Below, one piece after another: positions 24,488-33,258 of a DNA stretch of 64,000 nt. This DNA comes from Paenibacillus lactis. GTDB lineage: Bacteria; Bacillota; Bacilli; Paenibacillales; Paenibacillaceae. The notes beneath the pieces are model-generated. The model saw only the letters and a list, made by a program, of their open reading frames with translations. It did no database searches and was not told where the DNA came from. The number at the start of each line of letters is the position of its first letter. Position 1 is the first letter of the stretch. The stretch spans positions 620,001 through 684,000 of the forward strand of contig NZ_JAGGKI010000001.1 in NCBI RefSeq assembly GCF_017873605.1, read 5' to 3'. The position numbers and the translations under genes were made by a program.

Positions 24488-24931
24488 TTGGACAATCAAG
24501 AGGTTTTGACGGACGTGCCGTCGAATTATGAAGAGCTGAAAAGCTCCGCTAACCGGAACGCCAATTGGAGAGAACGGTTAAACGCCGTTGAAGAGCTGGG
24601 AAATTGGAAAAATCAGAAATCCATCGATATTTTGCTGCATAGACTGAATACGGATGCGGTTCACCAGGTAAGGGAAGCAGCCTATCATAAGCTCCGGGCC
24701 TTTGGCGAGGACGTGCAGATGCCTGAAAGACGTAAAGGCGAGCTGATGAAAGACGTTTCTAAGGTGCTGCTGCGCATCAAAAAAAGCCTTCCCCGTGACC
24801 ACAAGTATGAAGACTTCAAAGACAAGCTAAAAAAGATGAGAATTGATATCTATGATACGTACGAGGGTGACAAAGGAGACGAATTCGACAGCTGGCTGGA
24901 GCAAACCTGGTCTTCCTTGTTAAGAAGATAA
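24488..24931 (+). CDS. HEAT-repeat domain protein
   Basis: The TTG at 24488 has AAGGAG nine bases upstream, whereas the ATG at 24470 has none, so I use TTG. The ~147 residues start DNQEVLTDVPSNYEELKS and contain WRERLNAVEELGNWKNQKSI and HQVREAAYHKL, two helical HEAT/PBS-type repeats. A basic, charged tail follows. Such proteins serve as protein-binding scaffolds. No partner can be inferred. Confidence 0.75.
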   Translation: MDNQEVLTDVPSNYEELKSSANRNANWRERLNAVEELGNWKNQKSIDILLHRLNTDAVHQVREAAYHKLRAFGEDVQMPERRKGELMKDVSKVLLRIKKSLPRDHKYEDFKDKLKKMRIDIYDTYEGDKGDEFDSWLEQTWSSLLRR

Positions 24932-25024
24932 CGGGGTAACCAGCCTTCCGGAAAGTCTACCATGTTTATAAGAATTCCGGGTATGTTATACTGAACACAA
25001 ATATTAATTTATAGGAGTGGTACT

Positions 25025-25336
25025 CTGAGAAAGCAAAAGCCCATGTCGTTTGATGATCTGTTGAAGGAATTGCAAGGACAAAAATCGGTACAGGAGGATC
25101 CGGATAACATCTCTCTGGAAAAGCTGTTCAATGAATCGTTTATGCGTAAACATTCATCCCATAACAGCTTTGGGGATTTTGTCGTAAAAGGTAACTTCCA
25201 AGTGGAAACGCATGAAGATATCGATAACATTCCAGACGAACTGTTTGACCGTCACGTTTCAAGAGAAACCGATTTTCCGGATTGGAAATCGATGCTGGAG
25301 CAGGCCAAAGCCGATCATGAGGCTGCCACGAAGTAA
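25025..25336 (+). CDS. Small hypothetical protein with a possible CTG start
   Basis: AGGAG at 25013-25017 is seven bases before CTG 25025, but 25 bases before the first ATG (25043), so translation probably starts at CTG. The 103 residues (RKQKPMSFDDLLKELQGQKS to the end EQAKADHEAATK) are acidic and helical with no known motif. A terminator follows directly. It is likely an intact lineage-specific gene. Confidence 0.65.
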   Translation: MRKQKPMSFDDLLKELQGQKSVQEDPDNISLEKLFNESFMRKHSSHNSFGDFVVKGNFQVETHEDIDNIPDELFDRHVSRETDFPDWKSMLEQAKADHEAATK

Positions 25337-25374
25337 ATCAATGATAAATATCGCTGCTTTGACGCAGCTACGAT

Positions 25375-25402
25375 TGGGGGCCGAAGGCCCCTTTTTCTAT
25401 TC
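25375..25402 (+). terminator. Rho-independent terminator
   Basis: GGGGCC-GAA-GGCCCC followed by a run of five T, 40 bases past the stop of the preceding small gene. Confidence 0.85.
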
Positions 25403-25440
25403 CATCCGTTTAACGTGGTATGCATTCGACATCGGCTTGC

Positions 25441-26481
25441 TTACTTCGACTCGGAATTGGATTCCGATTCCGTCTCGGCCTTCTCCCTGAATTTCTTATA
25501 GAGCTTTGTAATATTCGTCGTATTGATATGGATGTTGTGCTCGTAAGCATATTTCACAGCATATCCCAGCGCCAGGGTTGTAGCCCCCGCGACCGTCGCT
25601 CCGGCGACCGATCCTGCGCCAGGGAATACCTTCACGATCTGCCGGAAAATGCTCTTCCCGATATTCCCGAATATCGTGGCAATGACGAGCTCCTTCGCCG
25701 TCTCCTTGCTGATCGGCTTATTGTACAGCACCGCAAGCCGGGTAAGGAGACTCACTTGAATGCCGGTAATCGGAATGATATCCGATCCCGGAATGGGAGA
25801 TGCGCCTACTGCTCCTGCCGAGATCGAGGCTCCGATGATCCACCCGTTGGCGGTCGCCGACTTTTCCTTGATGCTTTTGGCAAAGAGGATGTCTTTAGAC
25901 TTTTTTTTAAGCATCTCCAGAATGCTGCTCCGCAGCCGGTCGATGTTCTCGCCCGTCCGAGAAGACACCGGCACAACCTCATAGCGCCCTCCGGTCTCCT
26001 TCCGGATACGCGCCACCAGGCGGTCGATTTCATCCGCGGCGTCAATTTTGTTCAGCACGATCAGGATGTTCGAGTTGACGCCTTGAATTTTCTCAAACGA
26101 CCTCTTCTCCGCCTCCGAGAAGACGGTGCCTGCAGCGTTCAGAAAGAACAGCACCATATCCGCCTGTTTATAATAATTCAAGGTCACCTCCGAATTGGCG
26201 GTATTCACATCATTCAACCCGGGTGTATCAATGAAAGATATATTGTCCTTATATTTATGCGGATGAATCACCGTCGTTTCCCCGGGCTCGGCCCCGACGC
26301 CGGCCACCTCTTCGCCCACGATCCGATTCATGGTTGAGGACTTGCCCGTATTCACGTCGCCAATCAGCGCAATGAGGATTTCCTGCTTCAGTTGGCGGTT
26401 GATTTCATCCATTTCCTTCTCGTAAGCCTCATCGGCTGCCCGCTTGATCTCCTCTTCCCAGACCTTCCCGAAGTCATCCAT
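25441..26481 (-). CDS. Era-like GTPase with C-terminal DUF697/YcjF-type membrane-binding domain
   Basis: From ATG 26481 the protein has ~346 residues. After an N-terminal helix comes a GTPase domain with G1 GDVNTGKSS, G3 DTPGLND and G4 NKIDA. The C-terminal third has glycine/alanine-rich hydrophobic helices (GWIIGASISAGAVG, PIPGSDIIPITGIQ, SVAGATVAGATTLALGYA) like the DUF697 domain. That suggests association with the membrane. Its cellular role is unknown. The last residues are a polar tail (ETESESNSESK). Confidence 0.88.
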   Translation of the reverse strand: MDDFGKVWEEEIKRAADEAYEKEMDEINRQLKQEILIALIGDVNTGKSSTMNRIVGEEVAGVGAEPGETTVIHPHKYKDNISFIDTPGLNDVNTANSEVTLNYYKQADMVLFFLNAAGTVFSEAEKRSFEKIQGVNSNILIVLNKIDAADEIDRLVARIRKETGGRYEVVPVSSRTGENIDRLRSSILEMLKKKSKDILFAKSIKEKSATANGWIIGASISAGAVGASPIPGSDIIPITGIQVSLLTRLAVLYNKPISKETAKELVIATIFGNIGKSIFRQIVKVFPGAGSVAGATVAGATTLALGYAVKYAYEHNIHINTTNITKLYKKFREKAETESESNSESK

Positions 26482-26602
26482 CTCTGATCGTCTCCATTCA
26501 CGATAGGTTATCGGCGTCTCCGTGCAATCTACACATCCATCATACACTACGGAGGACTGTCTACCAAAGCTTCGCTGCTTCGATTGCCTTCATGATCTCT
26601 TA

Positions 26603-26632
26603 AACAAAAAAAGCGTGAAATCATCACGCTTT
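26603..26632 (-). terminator. Terminator after the CxxH/CxxC gene
   Basis: AAAGCGTGA/TCACGCTTT stem with a T run on the minus strand, 37 bases past that gene's stop. Confidence 0.8.
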
Positions 26633-26668
26633 CTCATTCGCATTATTTATTGAATTAAAATATTGACG

Positions 26669-26836
26669 TTATACAATTAAAAATTCAGCATGCTTCTCGC
26701 ACTCCGCGCACTTCACTGGCGGGTCCCAGTCCGAAAACTCCGTCTCCTTCAAATCCACGATATCTGGAGCATCCTCATACTCATCCACGAAATTTTCGAT
26801 TGCCAGTTCCACATGTTCTTTGCATACGACGTACAT
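26669..26836 (-). CDS. CxxH/CxxC small zinc-binding-type protein
   Basis: This 55-residue gene is too short for most gene finders. The sequence starts MYVVCKEHVELAIENF and ends VKCAECEKHAEFLIV. C5-x2-H8 and C43-x2-C46 make a plausible four-ligand zinc site. It matches the small CxxH/CxxC family (BA_5709 type) that I recall next to htrA in Bacillales, and htrA is indeed adjacent here. AAAGGA lies about eight bases before the ATG, and a terminator follows. Confidence 0.82.
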   Translation of the reverse strand: MYVVCKEHVELAIENFVDEYEDAPDIVDLKETEFSDWDPPVKCAECEKHAEFLIV

Positions 26837-27247
26837 TCTATGCATCCTTTCTGTTATCGCCTATGAGCCCGCGTTTCTATCAAACCGTATAGCCACTCTT
26901 CTGTTCTACCACACTCTGCGGGAAAAAGAAATGCTTTTGCCCGAATTACCCCCGCATCCGGGCTTCCAATGTATTCTGCCTCGCTTCCAGGCTTGATATT
27001 CCCCCAAGATCTTCCTACTGGACAATGGATCATTCGTTATTCTGGGACAATACCACGCTCAAAGAGGCCCGTCCTCTACGTGCAGCCTCCATGAATCCAT
27101 ACTCGTGGAAGAGGGCGAAATGTCTGCAAGGAGTTGATCAGACCAATGTTCGGGACAAGGTATGCCGACGGGGAGGCCGCCTATCCCCATATGACGCTAA
27201 ATTACCGCTAGGGATTGCCTCATTGCCTCAATCCCAGTAAAACAGCA
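26837..27247. other. Intergenic stretch with no supported feature
   Basis: About 400 bases between the CxxH/CxxC gene and the htrA terminator. A 71-codon plus-strand frame (27025-27240) has no ribosome binding site and no coding-like composition. I see nothing else. Confidence 0.4.
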
Positions 27248-27276
27248 AGAGAGCGTGCTTATGCACGCTCTCTCTT
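27248..27276 (-). terminator. Terminator hairpin of htrA
   Basis: GAGAGCGTGC pairs with GCACGCTCTC around a 4-base loop, 65 bases past the htrA stop. The U run is short. Confidence 0.65.
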
Positions 27277-27341
27277 TAGTCCGCCAAGTGACTGACGCTC
27301 AACCTTTTTCATATCTCTTTCGTCTAAAGCCTAGCCGAAGC

Positions 27342-28715
27342 TTATTCCTCCGGCTTCTCTTCCAGCTTCACCTTGAGCGACTGCAGCTTCCCATCCCTGT
27401 AGAATGTTACATCCAGCTCACCACCAACCTTGGTGTTGCGGTACAGATGCTTGCGCAGCTCCAGGGTGGTCTTAATCGGCTTGCCATCCAGCTTGACGAT
27501 GACGTCGTTCAGCTGAAGGCCCGCATCCTTGGCAGGTCCCAGGGCATCCAGTACGACCACACCCTCGGTTACGCTCTTCGGCAGCTTCAGATTCTCCTTC
27601 TCTTTCTTGCTCAGCGGCGCATAGGGATTGCCCAAATCCACCGTATAGACACCCAGGTATGGACGCGCGATGTAGCCCTTCAGCATAAGCTCCTTAACAA
27701 CCTCGGTAATCTCGTTCACCGGAATGGCGAATCCAAGGCCTTCCACACCGGTATCCGCGATTTTCATCGTATTAATGCCGATCACCCGGCCATTGAGATC
27801 GACCAGCGCACCGCCGCTGTTGCCCTCATTGATGGCGGCATCGGTCTGAATGACTTCCTGCTCCCAATCGTAATTTCCGTCCTGATTGAGCGAGACCGGA
27901 ATGATCCGGTTCGTATAACTGACGATGCCGGAGGTCAGCGTATCTCCCAGCCCAAGCGGGTTCCCGATCGCAATGACGGTCTCTCCCAGCCGCAGCTTGG
28001 AGGAGTCGCCGAACTCGGCTACATCGCCAATGCCTTTGGCGTCAATCGAGAGCACCGCAATATCGCTCACGCGATCGGTGCCGACAAGCGTCGCTTGCTT
28101 CTTCTCGCCGGTCACGGTAACGACCTCGAAGGAATCGGCATTTTCTACAACATGATTATTCGTGATGATGTAAGCCTTGCCTTCAAGCTTCTTGAAAATA
28201 ACACCGGATCCCAGCGCATCCTCCTGAGATTCGCCGAAATCACCGAATTCATCCCCGAAATCGAATTCCTCTCCGAAATCAAATCCCTCCGGAAGCTCCA
28301 ATCCCTCTTCGTCTTCAGGCAAGACTTCCTCCTCGCTCTCAAGATCCTCCTCTTCCGGCAGCACGGTCTCTTTATGCGTCAGCACGCTTACGACAGCAGG
28401 ACGCACCTTCTCGGCTGCTTGAATAATCCGCTCATAAGGGTCCCCTTCCGTCGAGGACAGCTGATGTCCGCCGTTCACCAAGGAGACCCGGGATGTGGAG
28501 GCAGGATGGCCGGTAATGAAGCTGAACAGCATCACGGCAATCAATGCGCTGCATACCGAGCTGATCGCGGAGATTTGGAAGGTGGACAGCCCTCTGCTCC
28601 GGCGGCTGGTCCGCCACTTCGTTCGCCACTTGGTTCGCGCAGATCGGTCCTCGCTGGCATTTTTGCTCTTCCTGGATACTTTGGTTGAATAAAAATCATC
28701 GTCAAACAATCCCAT
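27342..28715 (-). CDS. htrA: HtrA/DegP-type membrane-anchored serine protease
   Basis: From ATG 28715 (GAGGG upstream) the protein has ~457 residues. A basic cytoplasmic tail is followed by one membrane helix (ISAISSVCSALIAVMLFSF). A trypsin-like domain has the catalytic His in ITNNHVV, the Asp in SDIAVLSI and the Ser in NEGNSGGAL, and a single PDZ domain ends the protein. Between membrane helix and protease there is an extremely acidic segment of ~55 residues (EEEDLESEEEVLPEDEEGLE, then FDFGEEFDFGDEFGDF). It degrades or chaperones misfolded exported proteins. In Bacillus, HtrA-type genes answer to CssRS. Here it stands in the walRKHIJ neighbourhood. Confidence 0.96.
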   Translation of the reverse strand: MGLFDDDFYSTKVSRKSKNASEDRSARTKWRTKWRTSRRSRGLSTFQISAISSVCSALIAVMLFSFITGHPASTSRVSLVNGGHQLSSTEGDPYERIIQAAEKVRPAVVSVLTHKETVLPEEEDLESEEEVLPEDEEGLELPEGFDFGEEFDFGDEFGDFGESQEDALGSGVIFKKLEGKAYIITNNHVVENADSFEVVTVTGEKKQATLVGTDRVSDIAVLSIDAKGIGDVAEFGDSSKLRLGETVIAIGNPLGLGDTLTSGIVSYTNRIIPVSLNQDGNYDWEQEVIQTDAAINEGNSGGALVDLNGRVIGINTMKIADTGVEGLGFAIPVNEITEVVKELMLKGYIARPYLGVYTVDLGNPYAPLSKKEKENLKLPKSVTEGVVVLDALGPAKDAGLQLNDVIVKLDGKPIKTTLELRKHLYRNTKVGGELDVTFYRDGKLQSLKVKLEEKPEE

Positions 28716-29517
28716 TCGCGATCCCTCTCTCCCCTTGTCGCTGCACGTCAAGATACGATATCCGCTTAAAGACCATCGCCATTACCGACCGACTCCGCAT
28801 TCATTCTGTCGCCATAACAATCCGCCCTGCATCGTGTATCAGATCTTTCTTCCAACGCATGCCCACGCCAATAAATCTCTCTATAGTAATAACTCTTGAG
28901 AAGGCCAAAAAGTTGCAGGTCTCGGCCATACTCTTTCGATTTGTACCATTTATACGAACCCTGCCTGAACGTTCCGACAGGAAACTATGAATCTTCATCC
29001 AGAAAAGGTATGTATTGGTACCCATATGGTTCAAAAAAAACCCTGTATCCTTCTATTACCACAAACAGGGCGGCTCCAAGCGCGAACTCCATGTAATTTT
29101 ATGAAACAGCCGGCAATCCGCCTGCTCCATCCATCGTGAACAACCCAATCCAGTGCATTCCAAAGATGCACATTGTACCAAATACCAACAGCTGTCATGA
29201 GCATGTTCTTTAGTGCTCCTATTGTACCACATCAGTCACGTTTAAAGTTAGCTGTCTTTTGTAAAAACAATTGTCAAATTGATGGAAATATTTTTGGAAT
29301 TCCGTTCACATACCTCAGGCATGATGCTGCAGCCACGCTTCTCCTAACACACACAATAAGGTATTACGCTATTTTCGCCCCAAGGTTCCGAGTTTTTCGC
29401 TGAGGCTGCCCGTTGTCTTCAAGGTGATCGAGCTGCTGCTTGCGCATGCGTCCGCCATAAGGCGGGGATGTTAAGAACGCGTCGTGATGATGGTTCACGA
29501 AAAGGAGGTGATCGAAT
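28716..29517. other. Intergenic stretch upstream of htrA and the SASP gene
   Basis: About 800 bases separate the divergent htrA and SASP genes. It should hold both promoters, but I found no convincing -35/-10 pair or sigma-G site by eye. A weak hairpin (CCCTGT/ACAGGG) lies near 29045-29070. Confidence 0.4.
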
Positions 29518-29775
29518 ATGGCTAGAAGATCAAGACGGCGCCGCAGTCCAGAAATGCAGCAGTTCATGAACGACGTCATGCGGAATGAGGGCTACCAGGT
29601 CAACCCGCAGCAGGAAGTGAAGTATGAGGTTGCAAAGACGCTTGGCGTCCCGCTCAAGCCTGAAGGCAACGGCAATCTGACCACCGAGCAGGCCGGGAAA
29701 GTCGGAGGCGCTATCGGCGGCTCGATGGTCCGGGAAATGATCCGGATGGCACAAGAGAGTTTAAGTAAGCCGTAA
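29518..29775 (+). CDS. Small acid-soluble spore protein, alpha/beta type
   Basis: This 85-residue protein has a basic head (ARRSRRRRSPEMQQFMNDV), then the conserved SASP parts EVAKTLGVPL and GNLTTEQAGKVGGAIGGSMV, with REMIRMAQ near the end. Alpha/beta SASPs coat and protect DNA in the dormant spore and are cleaved on germination by Gpr. The arginine-rich start is longer than in Bacillus SspA/B. A very strong AGGAGGTGATC precedes the ATG. Forespore (sigma-G) expression is expected from the family. It indicates a spore former. Confidence 0.95.
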   Translation: MARRSRRRRSPEMQQFMNDVMRNEGYQVNPQQEVKYEVAKTLGVPLKPEGNGNLTTEQAGKVGGAIGGSMVREMIRMAQESLSKP

Positions 29776-30026
29776 GAACGTTCTTAGTTGCCTGCTATGG
29801 ATAAAAGCACAAAAGCACTCCATGGCTTCCGAATGTTGCACGGCCCGGGAGAATGCCTCATCATGCTTCCATGCCGTTCCTTGCACACTCGCTAGGGGTT
29901 AGCGCTCGGCGCTTCGCGGTGTGCAGCTGGGCCCCTTAACGCATGCGACGCAGGCATAGCTTATGGCGGCTTATGGCGATAACGCCGTTGCTGCATCTTT
30001 TTCACTTAGGGGTAAAAGAGCAAACA

Positions 30027-30068
30027 GGCTGCCTCTGTCACGATCCACGTGACGGAAGCAGCCCTTTC
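30027..30068 (+). terminator. Terminator hairpin downstream of the SASP gene
   Basis: GGCTGCCTCTGTCACG pairs with CGTGACGGAAGCAGCC (two mismatches), then CTTTCTT. It is 250 bases past the SASP stop. Confidence 0.6.
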
Positions 30069-30133
30069 TTGTGTGCATATTTTCGCCTATTCTCTCGATT
30101 ATACTGATTTCCAACGTTTTTTTAATTCATAAC

Positions 30134-30228
30134 TAGGTGTCGCACAGCTTAAACTCACTGTCCTTGAAGAAGCAGCCGCGGTTTATCATCGTATCGCGCA
30201 CGATCATTTGGACCAGCTCCTTCATGTT
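30134..30228. repeat. Partial duplicate of the walJ 3' end
   Basis: About 95 bases here match 30412-30506 with roughly 85% identity by eye. They begin TAGGTGTCGCACAGCTTAAA and contain CGTATCGCGCAC in both. The original encodes the last ~30 residues of WalJ; the copy has no open frame of its own. The ~180 bases between the two copies show no feature. Confidence 0.75.
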
Positions 30229-30371
30229 TCAATAGCTGACCATTCAGTATATGCCGCCACAATGCAACTATACCCGCCTGCCGCTGCATATACGGGAAAC
30301 GAATCACTGCACATACCAACACACCCACTGTCCCAGCGGTTCGCGCAGTTCCTGTGCCAGCACAGGCCCTA

Positions 30372-31175
30372 CTAATCGCTGACCTTATCCCAGGGGGTCG
30401 AGCGGTCATAATAGGTGTCGCACAGCTTAAACTCGCTGTCCTTGAAGAAGCAGCCGCGGTCCTCCATCGTATCGCGCACGGTCATTTTGGCCAGATCCAT
30501 CATGTTATGATCCAAGCTGAGATGCGCCAGATAGGCCCGCTTCGTATCGCCTGTCAGCAGCTCGCTCAGCGCCTCTCCGGCCGAATTGTTGGACAAATGG
30601 CCCATATCGCCGAGAATCCGGCGCTTCGTGTTCCATGGGTAGCGTCCCATCCGCAGCATTTCGATATCGTGATTCGCCTCCAGCACCAGCACGTCCGACC
30701 CGTCCAGCGCTTTTTTCACTTTATCGCTCACATACCCAAGGTCTGTCGCAACACCAAGCTTCTCATCGCCGTCATAGAAGCAGTAACCGACCGGTGCCGC
30801 AGCGTCATGGGAAATTTCGAACGGCTCGACCCGCAGCGTCCCAAAATCCTTCACCTCATGACTCTCCAGCACAATCCGGTTCTCTTCGGCAATCTTTCCG
30901 AGCGATTTGCTCATCGCTTCCCAGGTCTTCTCATTGGCATAGATCGGCAGATTGTATTTGCGCGCGACGGCCCCGAGTCCTTTAATATGGTCGGAATGCT
31001 CATGCGTTACCAAAATACCGTCGATTTCTTCTCCCATCATATCACGTTCCTTGAGCAGCTCATCGATGCGCCGGGCACTTAAGCCCGCATCAATCAGCAG
31101 TGTCGTATCCTCGTTGCGGACAATGGTCGCATTGCCCGTCGAGCCGCTCGACAGCACGGAAAAAGATATCCCCAT
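30372..31175 (-). CDS. walJ: MBL-fold metallohydrolase WalJ (YycJ)
   Basis: From ATG 31175 (MGISFSVLSSGSTGNAT) the ~267-residue protein has the metallo-beta-lactamase fold with the HEHSDHIKG metal site (HxHxDH) and later histidines and aspartates (EANHD, HLSLDHN). YycJ/VicX-type enzymes are associated with WalRK and with coordination of cell division and replication, and they resemble 5' exonucleases. It is the last gene of the wal operon, eight bases after walI. The frame is intact, but its end is duplicated just downstream. Confidence 0.93.
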   Translation of the reverse strand: MGISFSVLSSGSTGNATIVRNEDTTLLIDAGLSARRIDELLKERDMMGEEIDGILVTHEHSDHIKGLGAVARKYNLPIYANEKTWEAMSKSLGKIAEENRIVLESHEVKDFGTLRVEPFEISHDAAAPVGYCFYDGDEKLGVATDLGYVSDKVKKALDGSDVLVLEANHDIEMLRMGRYPWNTKRRILGDMGHLSNNSAGEALSELLTGDTKRAYLAHLSLDHNMMDLAKMTVRDTMEDRGCFFKDSEFKLCDTYYDRSTPWDKVSD

Positions 31176-31182
31176 AATTCTG

Positions 31183-31932
31183 TTACTCCTTTGCCGTATC
31201 GCTTTTGGGTGTGAGCACATCCCCACTAATTCCCTGTACATAGATCATTTCGCCGTTATCCAGCGTGAACCGCCATGTCGGCGCCGCCAGCTGGTCCTCC
31301 GTATTGAACAGCTGACCGTAATAACCGAGCTGTATGTCCCTCACCGCCGTATCCCGCGGTATGAAATTACGCTCAATCAAGGTCTCCAGCGCTTTGGATG
31401 CCGGGAGCACCTTCTGCTCTTCCGCCCCGTCCGTCGGCAATATTTCAAACACCGGCTCACGATACGCATAAATCTTCTGCGACTCATGGATAAACTCCAG
31501 CTCCACATTAAACAGCGGCCATTCCTTCAGCACCAGCGGCCGGAACACAAATACATGCTCTTGATCCGAGGGCTGATCATGACGATAGTTTCCGAGATTC
31601 GGTATAGTCCCTTGCAGAACACTGCGCAGCTCCTTCTCATCGGCGTAAATGAGCTTCGTATCTACCGGCTCTTCGAGCTCCACCGGCTCCTTCTGCATTT
31701 CGGCGCTGTAGATATAATTGATTTTGGGCAGCTGCGGCGTTTCCGACGGAATCGGACTCTGCACCTGAATCCCGTTCTTCTCCATGATCTGCTGCGTGCT
31801 TTCCGAGAGCGAGGTAAAGTCCAGACTGGAGCCGGCCTGCTCCCGATAGTCGATCCACAGCTGATAGCCCAGCACCAGATTCAGCAGCAAAAAGGCGTAG
31901 ATCAAAACATTTTTAGCCCGGCCCCAATCCAT
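31183..31932 (-). CDS. walI: WalRK regulatory protein WalI (YycI)
   Basis: From ATG 31932 (MDWGRAKNVLIYAFLLLNLV) this is a ~249-residue protein with one N-terminal membrane helix and an outside domain, the standard YycI design. With WalH it forms a complex in the membrane that inhibits or tunes the WalK kinase. It lies between walH and walJ, each separated by less than 50 bases. Confidence 0.93.
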   Translation of the reverse strand: MDWGRAKNVLIYAFLLLNLVLGYQLWIDYREQAGSSLDFTSLSESTQQIMEKNGIQVQSPIPSETPQLPKINYIYSAEMQKEPVELEEPVDTKLIYADEKELRSVLQGTIPNLGNYRHDQPSDQEHVFVFRPLVLKEWPLFNVELEFIHESQKIYAYREPVFEILPTDGAEEQKVLPASKALETLIERNFIPRDTAVRDIQLGYYGQLFNTEDQLAAPTWRFTLDNGEMIYVQGISGDVLTPKSDTAKE

Positions 31933-31980
31933 GACGGTCCCTCCTTGTTCTCGTAATTCCAACACAATCTGCTTTACCCG

Positions 31981-33258
31981 TTACTCCAGCGTGCGCACAC
32001 TTCCGTTCTGAAGCTCGACGGCCCATACCGGTTTAAGCAACAGCCCTTCTCCTGTAATGATCGGCAGATATGCCGGCTCCAAATTCTGAATCCGGGATTC
32101 CTCTGCGATCGTATCCAGCTTCGCTTGGAGCTCCTCGCCTCCCGACAGGGTCACCATCTGCTTGCTCAGCGCCGGCGATTCCAGATAAAGCAGCGAACGT
32201 TCATACGACGTCACCGTGCCTTGCTGCAGATCTAGCTCCATCACGCCGTACTGGAAGCCTGACGTATTGAGAATCGGATAGCCTCCGTAGTACTGCTGGA
32301 ATTTCACCAGCGTGCGCTCCTCAGATTCACTAGCTTTACTGAGCCGGTAGATTCCGTTCCACCCTCCATGCTGGTTGACAAAATCAATCGCAGACAGCAC
32401 ATCCTTGCCCGGACTGCTCTCTCCCGACGGCGGCGCAGCCGGGTCGGTATAGCTGATCCAATGCTGCCCCTGATCCACCTGCAGGCTGCGCTTGCTGTCG
32501 GTATAAATTTCGGAGCCGTCTTTTTCCCGAATATTGCGGGTGATGCTAGGGTCAAAGAACAGGCTGCGCTGCATCTGCTCAATCGTATACACGCCGATCG
32601 GCAGCTCGGTGCTGACCATATTCAGCTTCTTGTTCGGCACATAATATCTGCCATTAACCATGGTGTATGGCGTCCAATTGAACCCGAAATCGACCAGCTG
32701 ATCAACGTCCTGAACGGTCAAGTCCGCCTGGACGGCTTCGTAAACGACATCTCCCTTGGTGCTGAAAAACATGACATGAACCTTCGCCTCGCCCGGAACG
32801 CTGTACAGCCACATTTTGTTGATGCTCTCTCCACTAAACAGCGAATCGGGCACGATCTGCATCACGCGCTGCAGAAGTGTTACCGGGATGCCTGAATCAA
32901 AGCTTAGCTCAATGCCCCGGTTCTCGGATCGAACCTTGTTCCAGTCGATATTGCCTACCATCCGGCGCTGGAAATTGTCGAAGGTCCGGCCCTTCAGCCG
33001 GTTGTACACCAGATTGTAGAACGTATCGTTCGGATAAAAGATCGTATGCTTGTCCTCACCGAGATGAATGATCATTTTGTCGGGATACAAGAGATTCTCC
33101 GGCTTCTCCTCCGGCCCCATCTCCTCGGTTCGGATGTAGGAATCCTTCGATTGCACAACAGAATCGCTGCCCGGCAGGCGGTAGATCAGCACATAGCTTT
33201 GCACGAGACTGCCAAGAACCAGCACGACCAGCAGTAAAGTCTTTAATCGTTCCTTCAC
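31981..33258 (-). CDS. walH: WalRK regulatory protein WalH (YycH)
   Basis: This 425-residue protein has an N-terminal membrane anchor (KTLLLVVLVLGSLVQSYVLI) and a large extracellular part. It shares the YycH layout, although sequence conservation in this family is low. It overlaps the end of walK by four bases (ATGA), so the genes are translationally coupled. It works with WalI to control WalK autophosphorylation. Confidence 0.92.
   Translation of the reverse strand: MKERLKTLLLVVLVLGSLVQSYVLIYRLPGSDSVVQSKDSYIRTEEMGPEEKPENLLYPDKMIIHLGEDKHTIFYPNDTFYNLVYNRLKGRTFDNFQRRMVGNIDWNKVRSENRGIELSFDSGIPVTLLQRVMQIVPDSLFSGESINKMWLYSVPGEAKVHVMFFSTKGDVVYEAVQADLTVQDVDQLVDFGFNWTPYTMVNGRYYVPNKKLNMVSTELPIGVYTIEQMQRSLFFDPSITRNIREKDGSEIYTDSKRSLQVDQGQHWISYTDPAAPPSGESSPGKDVLSAIDFVNQHGGWNGIYRLSKASESEERTLVKFQQYYGGYPILNTSGFQYGVMELDLQQGTVTSYERSLLYLESPALSKQMVTLSGGEELQAKLDTIAEESRIQNLEPAYLPIITGEGLLLKPVWAVELQNGSVRTLE

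Noticed and set aside
27255..28688. 477-codon plus-strand frame
   Set aside because: It is the antisense shadow of htrA, rich in Leu/Arg/His with no ribosome binding site.
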